64,000 nt of DNA from Dinghuibacter silviterrae (GTDB taxonomy: Bacteria; Bacteroidota; Bacteroidia; Chitinophagales; Chitinophagaceae): positions 124,001 through 188,000 of the forward strand of contig NZ_SODV01000002.1 in NCBI RefSeq assembly GCF_004366355.1, in the 5' to 3' direction. The position numbers and the translations under genes are program-made. This document shows positions 36,161 through 42,538 of this stretch, piece after piece. The notes under the pieces are model-generated. The model saw only the letters and a program-made list of their open reading frames with translations. It was not told the DNA's origin and searched no databases. Every line of letters starts with the position of its first letter. Within the stretch, counting starts at the first letter, position 1.

Positions 36161-37483
36161 TTACTTTTTCAGTAAGTACCGGGTACTCTTTCTTTCTCCC
36201 ATTTTGACTACAACCTCGCGTTGGACCAGGTCTTCAAGATCCCTGAGTGCAGTCCTATCGGATACTTGTAAGGCCTTTTGGTATTGGCTGTTAGTAATGT
36301 AACCTTTTTCCTTGATATAAAGGACTGCATAGATCTTTCGATCTGAAAGGCCAAGTTGGGTCAGGTGCTCCTTAGTATAGATGTCTTTTAGAAAAGTGAC
36401 CCGAACTCCTCCCTGATCCTCTTCCAATATTGGCTCCGGTAAGCCTGCGGCCAGGCATTCCTGAATCATGTTGGTGGTGCCCCTGCCCCAGGCCTCGATA
36501 TAGCCTGCCTTGAAGAATACTTCAGCAATATGGGGATTGCGAGGATAAGAAGAATGTCTGCCTTTCAGCTTCTGTATGGTTAGCTCCTCGGGGAGTGGAC
36601 CGGGGTTCCATATTTCAATTTTGTCGTCATAAACGCGCAGAAAGGTCCAGGTACTGGAATAGTCCTTATGAACAATAGCGTTGAGGATTGCTTCCCGAAG
36701 TGCTGGCTCCGGGTATTCCATTGGTTCGAGACGTTCGAGCCCTTTGTAGGATATGGGGCGGCCGATATAGCGATCGGTGAGTTTTCGCAGTACGTCACTT
36801 GGCATGGAGATGAGGTTTGTCTCGATGACGTCATGGAACAACAGTTCGTCCTCACTTTTGCCAAACCGACCTATCTTAATGGTGCATGTGGGAACAAACT
36901 GGGAGGGTCTTTTGCCGAAGAGGAGAACGGCGGCCTGAGTGGGCTGCCCATCGGAAGTGAGCAGGTGGAGGTTTTCGAGTAGCGCTGGGATGTCATATTG
37001 CCGCGCCTCATTCGGGATGCGACTATGGACGGTTGCCCTTTTTAGAAAAGCGAGAATACTATCCTGGTCCAAGTCGTTGAGGCTTGAAGCAGAGGCGGGA
37101 ATATCTTCCCAGTGCCTCCCCATTTTTTTGAGGAGCCAATTTTGAAGACTAACGCCCTTCAACTCTTGTTTGGTACTGCCGCTCCGGTAGTGATATACAC
37201 CATGATAGGAAATTGGGACACTACTTACCGGTACGTCGATTTCAAGATAATGTTTATCGCCTTTTTTGCAATGATTGACATCTACCATTACTCCAAGGTG
37301 GTTGACTGTTTTATTGGGGATATCTTCCATAAGCCTTTTGTAGTCATCGATCCCCGAGACTTCGCCATCATCGTCCATACCAATGAATATCTTCCCGCCC
37401 TGGGCATTGGCGAAGCCACATATCCATTTAAGGTAGTCATCCCTCTAGGTCTGTTTATATTCTATGTTTTGGGATTCGGTCAT
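36161..37483 (-). pseudogene. AlbA_2/HATPase_c_4 DNA-binding ATPase-like regulator, amber codon at position 13
   Basis: The frame from ATG 37483 reads MTESQNIEYKQT, then TAG (37445-37447), then RDDYLKWICGFANAQGGKIF and on without interruption to 36161 (440 residues if read through). Relatives carry Trp at the stop position (KQ-S/T-WRD), so TGG has become TAG. Downstream features are intact: an AlbA_2 domain, a HATPase_c_4 region (PALREAILNAIVHKDY, EAWGRGTTNMI) and a C-terminal winged helix (RTALRDLEDLVQREVV). A restart at ATG 37378 would give 405 residues lacking the start of AlbA_2. A TATATTTG -7 box lies at 37506-37513. Confidence 0.8.
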
Positions 37484-37505
37484 GACATCGTGTTGGTAGA
37501 TCGTA

Positions 37506-37513
37506 CAAATATA
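37506..37513 (-). promoter_or_regulatory. -7 promoter box of the AlbA_2-type gene
   Basis: TATATTTG on the minus strand matches TAnnTTTG, 23 bases before ATG 37483. No TTG at the usual 19-21 base spacing is visible, so the promoter is only partly supported. Confidence 0.45.
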
Positions 37514-37592
37514 TGCGTATTTGGAAAATGAACCGTGTCAAGAAGAAAATCTATAGGGGGAAATCGACAAGTCTTGTCCTAATTATAAAAAA

Positions 37593-37612
37593 GGTCCGCT
37601 TTTTAGCGGACC
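37593..37612 (-). terminator. Intrinsic terminator after LytTR fragment
   Basis: On the minus strand GGTCCGCT-AAAA-AGCGGACC forms an 8-bp perfect stem followed by TTTTTTAT, a classical rho-independent terminator 24 bases after the LytTR stop. Confidence 0.85.
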
Positions 37613-37636
37613 GGAAAACTAGTTGTCCATCCTGGA

Positions 37637-37900
37637 TTACCTCAGCCGCCGCAGCCTGCGACTCACCGGTTCAGCCACGGCATTGATGTGGGCCAGGTAC
37701 TTGCGATTGATGCGAAAAAAATGATCCGGATGGAGCGAGGCCTCCAGCTCTTCGAGGGAGTCATCCTGGATATGGACCTGGCCGGAAAAGGTATAGATAT
37801 AGAGCAGCTTGTCGAGGGCTTTGATATAGGCGATCTGGGAAGTCTCAATGCTTTTGAGGCTGTTGTGGGTTTTGACCAGGAGTATGACACAAAGGAACAC
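37637..37900 (-). pseudogene. Damaged LytTR DNA-binding domain
   Basis: 87 codons from a GTG at 37900. Residues about 10-70 match a LytTR domain (IAYIKALDKLLYIYTFSG, LEELEASLHPDHFFRINRKY), but the order jumps from HINAVAE directly to PVSRRLRRLR, as if the last two beta strands were lost. No receiver or membrane domain lies upstream, where the frame is not coding. Most likely it is the remnant of a LytTR response regulator with N-terminal loss and an internal deletion; a small functional DNA-binding protein is less likely. Confidence 0.55.
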
Positions 37901-38057
37901 CGGGGCGGCGAGGCGACGAAGTAGGGGAGGGGGCGATGAATGGGGGGAAAAGGGGATGAAGTGGTTGCACGCCTTGTTGCCTTGGAATAGCCGAATTTCG
38001 AGCCGGATTGAGGGTGCTGATAATCAATTTAATATGTCGATTTAGTTTAAAAGATTG

Positions 38058-38121
38058 AAATTAGGGTACTTAAATAACCTAATTTATATAAATTACGACA
38101 TCTGAATGACCTAATTTATAT
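38058..38121. promoter_or_regulatory. Repeated CCTAATTT boxes before ATPase gene
   Basis: AAATTAGG (38058-38065) and CCTAATTT (38078-38085) form a perfect inverted repeat around 12 bases. A third box in the CCTAATTT orientation recurs within a 17-base direct repeat (AATAACCTAATTTATAT at 38073-38089; AATGACCTAATTTATAT at 38105-38121). The cluster ends 3 bases before the ATG at 38125 and looks like an operator or leader element. Confidence 0.5.
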
Positions 38122-38124
38122 TAT

Positions 38125-39261
38125 ATGGATATCCCCCGAATAATAGAAAAGCAAATTGAGGACGAACTGGGTAAACAAAAGGTGGTTATGTTATATGGAA
38201 CCCGGCGTACAGGTAAAACGACCATTATTGAGAATATTGCTGCCAGGCATGGCGATGACGTGCTTTTGCTGCAAGGTGAGGATATGCAGGTAGCCGGTTT
38301 GTTGCAGCAAAGAACTATTACAAATTACATCCAACTGACGAAGGGAAAGAAAATTGTTATTATCGATGAAGCGCAAGCTATTCCGGAGATTGGGAAGATA
38401 CTGAAATTGATGATTGATAACGTGAAGGCCATCACTATTATTGCGACAGGTAGCAGCAGCTTTGATCCGGTAAATCATACCGGAGAACCTTTAGTGGGAC
38501 GGAATATAGTATATCATTTATATCCCATTGCACAAGTAGAATTGTCTGCTCTGGAAGATAGATTTACTACTCTTCGGAATCTTGAACAACGATTAATTTA
38601 TGGAGGATATCCTGAATTATGGCATCTTCAGCATCAGCAGGAGCAGGAGAGCTATTTAAGACAAATGGTAAATAGTTATTTACTCAAAGACTTATTGACA
38701 CTGGAAAATGTCAAAGGCGCCGGTGTCTTGTATAAATTACTCCAAATGCTTGCCTGGCAGGTAGGCGGACAGGCAAGTACTACAGAGCTGGGAAATAGTC
38801 TCCAACTAAATAAAGTTACGGTAGAACGTTATCTGGACTTGCTTGCCAAAGCATTCATTATTTTCCCTTTGACAGGTTATAGTAATAACTTGCGTAAAGA
38901 GGTCAGCAAGAGTAAAAAATGGTATTTTTATGACAATGGCATTCGTAACGCATTGATCAATAATTTTAGCTCATTGCAAAGCCGCAATGATATTGGCCAA
39001 TTATGGGAGCAATACATATTGAGTGAAAGAATAAAGCATAACAATTATCGAAATTATCAACCTCAATATTTCTTCTGGCGAACTTATGATGGACAAGAAA
39101 TCGATCTGATAGAACTGGATAACAAGCAACATTTGCAGGCGTTCGAATGCAAATGGCAGAGTCAGAAAGTTAAAATCCCTACCGCTTTTGCAAAGGCTTA
39201 TCCGGACGCTGATTTTACTTTGATTAATCAGGATAATTATCTGGAATGGATAACCGGATAA
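38125..39261 (+). CDS. AAA ATPase with DUF4143 C-terminal domain
   Basis: 378-residue protein. The N-terminal P-loop domain has GTRRTGKT (residues 25-32) and Walker B KIVIIDEAQ; SSSFD follows as sensor 1. The C-terminal half has the DUF4143 pattern: a winged-helix-like segment (TTELGNSLQLNKVTVERYLD), KWYFYDNGIRNALI and a restriction-endonuclease-like ending (EIDLIELDN with FECKW, the D...ExK look). Such proteins are widespread, often horizontally moved, and of unknown role. Base composition is AT-richer than the flanks. CCTAATTT boxes lie directly before the start and a hairpin follows. Confidence 0.87.
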   Translation: MDIPRIIEKQIEDELGKQKVVMLYGTRRTGKTTIIENIAARHGDDVLLLQGEDMQVAGLLQQRTITNYIQLTKGKKIVIIDEAQAIPEIGKILKLMIDNVKAITIIATGSSSFDPVNHTGEPLVGRNIVYHLYPIAQVELSALEDRFTTLRNLEQRLIYGGYPELWHLQHQQEQESYLRQMVNSYLLKDLLTLENVKGAGVLYKLLQMLAWQVGGQASTTELGNSLQLNKVTVERYLDLLAKAFIIFPLTGYSNNLRKEVSKSKKWYFYDNGIRNALINNFSSLQSRNDIGQLWEQYILSERIKHNNYRNYQPQYFFWRTYDGQEIDLIELDNKQHLQAFECKWQSQKVKIPTAFAKAYPDADFTLINQDNYLEWITG

Positions 39262-39291
39262 ACTGCCGGCAACGTCGTGAATAAATTCAAA

Positions 39292-39314
39292 GGCCCCGCA
39301 CCTTGTACGGGGCC
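39292..39314. terminator. Bidirectional terminator between convergent genes
   Basis: GGCCCCG and CGGGGCC form a perfect 7-bp stem around a 9-base loop. T-rich sequence follows on the minus-strand side. It separates the ATPase gene from the convergent beta-barrel gene. Confidence 0.65.
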
Positions 39315-39373
39315 CTGACTGTACATTTTCGAACCTTGATTCCGGTGAGGAGAAGGAGGCGCTTTATTTTTGC

Positions 39374-40624
39374 CTAGAAGTAATAGAGCACCTTTAAGGA
39401 ATAGTTAGCAACCGAACCTTTAAAGTCAACATTGTTGGTCAGGCTTCCGGTAGGAATAGCTTCGACTTCCAACCCAAAATGGTTGGCTATCTTGCCGCCA
39501 ACCCGGTAATGTAGGTTGAACCAGGAGTTTGCCGGGGTAAGGCGCATGTTGGCCGTGTCCTGCGCTATAATACCGGGTTTGTGGGTTACATACGAGTTGG
39601 TGGGATAGCTTGCTTCATTGATTCCGACACCCAAACCCGCATACAACCTCATGTTTTTAGATTTGTAGAAACTGTACATTACGTCCACCGAAGGAGTAAT
39701 GATATTCATATCCAGTTTATAGGTGTCGGTTCCCTGGTTGTCATTTTCCTTGCCGGAGAAGCTGGCTGTCCAATAGGCAACGGACAGTCTCAGGGCAATG
39801 TCTCCCCATTTTTGGTTGATCGTAAAATCGACTCCAATTTCACCCAAAGGTCCCACTGAATGGTTGAAGGACATGGGAGAGGCTCCGTTATCGTTGCCGG
39901 TAAAGCGTAAAGAAGAGGTGGATACCCCAGCGCCCAGGTAAAACTGAACCCTTATAGGGCTTGCCTGAGCATATTGGTTCACAAAAGTCGTGTTTGAACT
40001 TCCGTTAAGGTCTTTCACCACCCTCATCAAGGGACGCTCCGAAAAGGGCAGACCCTCAATCCTTTCGGCCATAGACACGCTGTCTTCGCTTGGAAGGAAC
40101 TCCAACAACTGATGTCTGAATTCGTTGACAGCATCCTCACGTGTGCCTCCGGACTCCAATTGTACAATGTGTATTTTGTAAATCAGTTCATTAAAACGAC
40201 CAGGACCATCGCTGATATAATAATGATCCTTTGAATCGGTCAATGCATACAAAGAAAGGCGCTTTCCGATGACCAGGACTTTCAAAAAAACGGTATCCTG
40301 GATGAAGGAGTCTTTGACATCCTCGTTGGCGCCTGGGTCTACAGAATTCATGTCTTCTTTCACATAGGCCCGGACATAGGCATCCTGTTTATCAATGCTG
40401 AAATACGTAATGTCCCGGAGTCCGTAGGATTGGGCGGGGCTGTCTTCGTTACCTTGACGGAATTTTATCCTTTTGGGATTCTTTCTCCACTGCTGGTAAT
40501 CAATGTAACCATGCAGCGTATCGCCATTGTCATTAACGATGCTTCCAGGTTGGAAATGAGTTTGGGCGGAGGTGGATAGTACGGTTGTGAGCAGCAAAAA
40601 GGTACAAACAATTAGATTTCTCAT
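39374..40624 (-). CDS. Outer-membrane beta-barrel protein with N-terminal globular domain
   Basis: 416-residue exported protein: signal peptide ending at TSAQ, a globular region (about 22-220) with a recurrent Bacteroidota opening (GSIVNDNGDTLHGYIDYQQW) and then a beta-barrel of roughly ten strands (GAGVSTSSLRF, YAGLGVGINEA, GLEVEAIPTGS) ending in YSLKVLYYF. The terminal Phe suits BAM insertion. Stand-alone gene; its base composition is below that of the flanking core genes. No ligand or enzyme activity can be inferred. Confidence 0.78.
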   Translation of the reverse strand: MRNLIVCTFLLLTTVLSTSAQTHFQPGSIVNDNGDTLHGYIDYQQWRKNPKRIKFRQGNEDSPAQSYGLRDITYFSIDKQDAYVRAYVKEDMNSVDPGANEDVKDSFIQDTVFLKVLVIGKRLSLYALTDSKDHYYISDGPGRFNELIYKIHIVQLESGGTREDAVNEFRHQLLEFLPSEDSVSMAERIEGLPFSERPLMRVVKDLNGSSNTTFVNQYAQASPIRVQFYLGAGVSTSSLRFTGNDNGASPMSFNHSVGPLGEIGVDFTINQKWGDIALRLSVAYWTASFSGKENDNQGTDTYKLDMNIITPSVDVMYSFYKSKNMRLYAGLGVGINEASYPTNSYVTHKPGIIAQDTANMRLTPANSWFNLHYRVGGKIANHFGLEVEAIPTGSLTNNVDFKGSVANYSLKVLYYF

Positions 40625-40817
40625 TCGGCGCGGTTAAATTGTGGGTTTGGGAGTTAAATATACGAAAAAAATGATATAACTTTTGACGAAGGCCGCCGCC
40701 TTCGCGGCTGCGGTGATCCAATGCCGCATTGCATTACCCAAAGCGGCCCGCAGCAAGATGACCTGGCTGTATATTTTTCGAACCAGCTGTGGATTGAAAT
40801 TATCCCACTTTCAAGCA

Positions 40818-40840
40818 TTATTGATGTTGATTATCAATAA
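40818..40840. promoter_or_regulatory. Inverted repeat upstream of DUF4160/DUF2442 pair
   Basis: TTATTGAT-GTTGATT-ATCAATAA has perfect 8-bp arms and ends 1 base before the -33 TTG of the promoter at 40842. It is a candidate operator for this gene pair. Confidence 0.5.
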
Positions 40841-40841
40841 C

Positions 40842-40872
40842 TTGGTTGGCAATAGAGGTTGGGTTAAATTTG
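40842..40872 (+). promoter_or_regulatory. Promoter of DUF4160 gene (TTG-N20-TAAATTTG)
   Basis: TTG at 40842-40844 and TAAATTTG at 40865-40872 are 20 bases apart, the Bacteroidota consensus. A second TAAATTTG sits at 40892-40899 with its own TTG 19 bases upstream, inside the first -7 box, so two overlapping promoters are possible. Confidence 0.6.
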
Positions 40873-40904
40873 AAGTGTGGGCTTTTAGCGTTAAATTTGA
40901 TGAA

Positions 40905-41144
40905 ATGCCGACATTGTTATTTTTAAACGGACTTCGTTTTTTCTTTTATAGCAATGAAAACAATGAACCGATTCATGTTCATGTGACCAAGGGAAGCGCG
41001 AATGGAAAAATTTGGCTAGAGCCGTTAATAAGCATTGAATACTTGATTGGCTTTACTAAGGCAGAGGAAAATGACATTTTGGAAACGGTGCAAAATAAAT
41101 CTGAAGAATTCAAAAATAGATGGAATGAGTACTTCCGAAAATAA
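40905..41144 (+). CDS. DUF4160 protein, toxin-like
   Basis: 79-residue protein. The N-terminus MPTLLFLNGLRFFFYS and NEPIHVHVTKG match DUF4160, small proteins commonly encoded beside DUF2442 and suspected of forming toxin-antitoxin-like pairs. The start is ATG 40905; the open frame upstream contains promoter elements and is not coding. Its last 20 bases overlap the DUF2442 gene. AT-rich. Toxicity is untested inference. Confidence 0.78.
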   Translation: MPTLLFLNGLRFFFYSNENNEPIHVHVTKGSANGKIWLEPLISIEYLIGFTKAEENDILETVQNKSEEFKNRWNEYFRK

Positions 41145-41448
41145 ACAGTTCGATGCCATTGAAAATTTAATTTTTCAAGGCGGGATACGCATCCAAGCAC
41201 TGGACATTAAGCCTGAGCTTGACTTGATGACCATATATTTAAATACCAGGGCTATTTTAAGTCAACATATATCTTCATACCGCATTCTCCGAAATGCTGA
41301 AAAATCTCAGCTTTTGCAATACGAGCTTATAGGTGGGGGTACAGGCGTACATTGGCCCTTGCTAGATGAAGACCTTAGTCTAAAAGGCTTCTTGCAGGAC
41401 GAGCTTAGAAAAGTTGTTAAAGGGGATGGAAATCAAGTGGCTGCCTGA
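41125..41448 (+). CDS. DUF2442-like protein, antitoxin candidate
   Basis: 107-residue protein starting at ATG 41125 inside the end of the DUF4160 gene. The C-terminal half has the DUF2442 look (YELIGGGTGVHWPLLDEDLS, then LKGFLQDELRK). N-terminal residues 1-45 are less typical. Position directly after a DUF4160 gene, with overlap, supports a functional pair. An 11-bp hairpin terminator follows 54 bases later. Confidence 0.75.
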   Translation: MSTSENKQFDAIENLIFQGGIRIQALDIKPELDLMTIYLNTRAILSQHISSYRILRNAEKSQLLQYELIGGGTGVHWPLLDEDLSLKGFLQDELRKVVKGDGNQVAA

Positions 41449-41502
41449 ATTATTCCCTTTTGTGGAAAGTCACAGGAAATTACTTTCAATAGTATGAAAA
41501 GC

Positions 41503-41527
41503 AAAACCCGCTCTAGGAGCGGGTTTT
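41503..41527. terminator. Bidirectional terminator (DUF2442 and tRNA-Gln)
   Basis: AAAACCCGCTC-TAG-GAGCGGGTTTT is a perfect 11-bp stem with U-runs in both directions. It ends the plus-strand DUF4160/DUF2442 unit and lies 10 bases beyond the 3' end of the minus-strand tRNA-Gln. Confidence 0.88.
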
Positions 41528-41536
41528 GAATTGGTG

Positions 41537-41607
41537 TTGCCCAACCTGGATTCGAACCAAGACGAGCAGATCCAGAATCTGCTGTACTACCTTTATACTA
41601 TTGGGCA
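41537..41607 (-). tRNA. tRNA-Gln (CUG)
   Basis: A full cloverleaf on the minus strand: acceptor TGCCCAA pairs with TTGGGCA; D arm GTAT...GTAC; anticodon stem GCAGA/TCTGC around the loop TTCTGGA, anticodon CTG; T arm CTTGG-TTCGAAT-CCAGG with a terminal G-T pair; discriminator A. CCA is not encoded. It decodes CAG. Its 3' end faces the AT-rich accessory stretch, a common insertion side for mobile DNA. Confidence 0.95.
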
Positions 41608-41661
41608 GTGGCTTCCCCGGAAATGAGCCGTGAGGCTCCTTCGGGGGGGCAAATATACGAG

Positions 41662-41669
41662 TAAATTTG
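41662..41669 (+). promoter_or_regulatory. -7 promoter box of dehydrogenase gene
   Basis: TAAATTTG matches TAnnTTTG and lies 21 bases before ATG 41691. No clear -33 TTG at the normal distance. Confidence 0.45.
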
Positions 41670-41690
41670 CCGGAAACAAACTCAAAAACG

Positions 41691-42518
41691 ATGGAAACAA
41701 CGAGACTGGGCTGGGTCGGCCTTGGAAATATGGGGGTGCCTATGGCGCAACGGTTATTAAACGCGGGTTTTGCGGTGACGGTGTACAACCGGAGCAAAGG
41801 GAAGGCCGTGGAAGGCGCGGCACTGGCGGCGACGCCGGGTGACGTGGCACAACAATCTGACGTCGTGTTTATTATGGTGTCAGATGACCGGGCGGTCCGG
41901 GAGGTGTTCGACGGCGGGCTTTGGATGGGGGGCAAAACCTTTGTCAACATGAGCACGGTGTCGCCGGAGGTGAGCCGGGAGGTGGCGGTCCGGTGTGCGG
42001 CCCTGGGGAGCCACTATGTGGACGCGCCGGTGTCGGGGAGTGTGAAACAGGCGCAGGAGGGGCAGTTGGTGATCATGGCAGGCGGGAGCGTGGACGTGGT
42101 GGAACGGGTGACGCCGTTGCTGGCGCATTTGGGTAAACTGGTGTTGAGGGTGGGAGACACGGGTGCGGGGAATACGGCGAAGCTCGCGATCAATGTGCTG
42201 TTGGGGATCCATGCGCAGGGGCTGGCGGAGGCGTTGTTGTTTGCCCGGGCGCATGGGGTGAAGGCGGAGGACTTCCTGACGATCGTGAACAATGGCGCGA
42301 TGAGCAATGTGTTTGCGCGGATCAAGGGGGAGGCGATTTTGCACGATAATTATACCGCGGCGTTTGCGTTGAAGCATATCGCCAAGGATCTGCGGCTGGC
42401 GAAAGCCGAAGGGCTGGAGACGCCGCTGGCGGAGGCGGCGTACGAGACCTACCAGGCGGCGGCGGCCGCGATGGGGGAGGAGGACATCATCGCGGTGATA
42501 AAGACGGTGGAGCGCTAA
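41691..42518 (+). CDS. Beta-hydroxyacid dehydrogenase (3-hydroxyisobutyrate/tartronate semialdehyde reductase family)
   Basis: 275-residue NAD(P) oxidoreductase. Rossmann motif GWVGLGNMGVPMAQRLL at the N-terminus, DAPVSGSVKQAQEGQL for substrate binding, and catalytic Lys in GAGNTAKLAINVLLG. Members reduce or oxidise small beta-hydroxyacids. Start ATG 41691. A glycerate kinase 2.5 kb away makes tartronate semialdehyde reduction to glycerate an attractive guess, but the genes are not in one operon. It is convergent with the permease gene. Confidence 0.85.
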   Translation: METTRLGWVGLGNMGVPMAQRLLNAGFAVTVYNRSKGKAVEGAALAATPGDVAQQSDVVFIMVSDDRAVREVFDGGLWMGGKTFVNMSTVSPEVSREVAVRCAALGSHYVDAPVSGSVKQAQEGQLVIMAGGSVDVVERVTPLLAHLGKLVLRVGDTGAGNTAKLAINVLLGIHAQGLAEALLFARAHGVKAEDFLTIVNNGAMSNVFARIKGEAILHDNYTAAFALKHIAKDLRLAKAEGLETPLAEAAYETYQAAAAAMGEEDIIAVIKTVER

Positions 42519-42538
42519 AGCGGCGCGGAGCCCCGGCG

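Noticed and set aside
40683-40904. Open frame upstream of the DUF4160 gene
   Set aside because: It contains the promoter boxes and inverted repeat, and the family begins at MPTLLF.
41537-41607. Attachment-site duplication of the tRNA-Gln 3' end
   Set aside because: No second copy of the T-arm/acceptor sequence was found at the left margin of the AT-rich stretch and no integrase is present.
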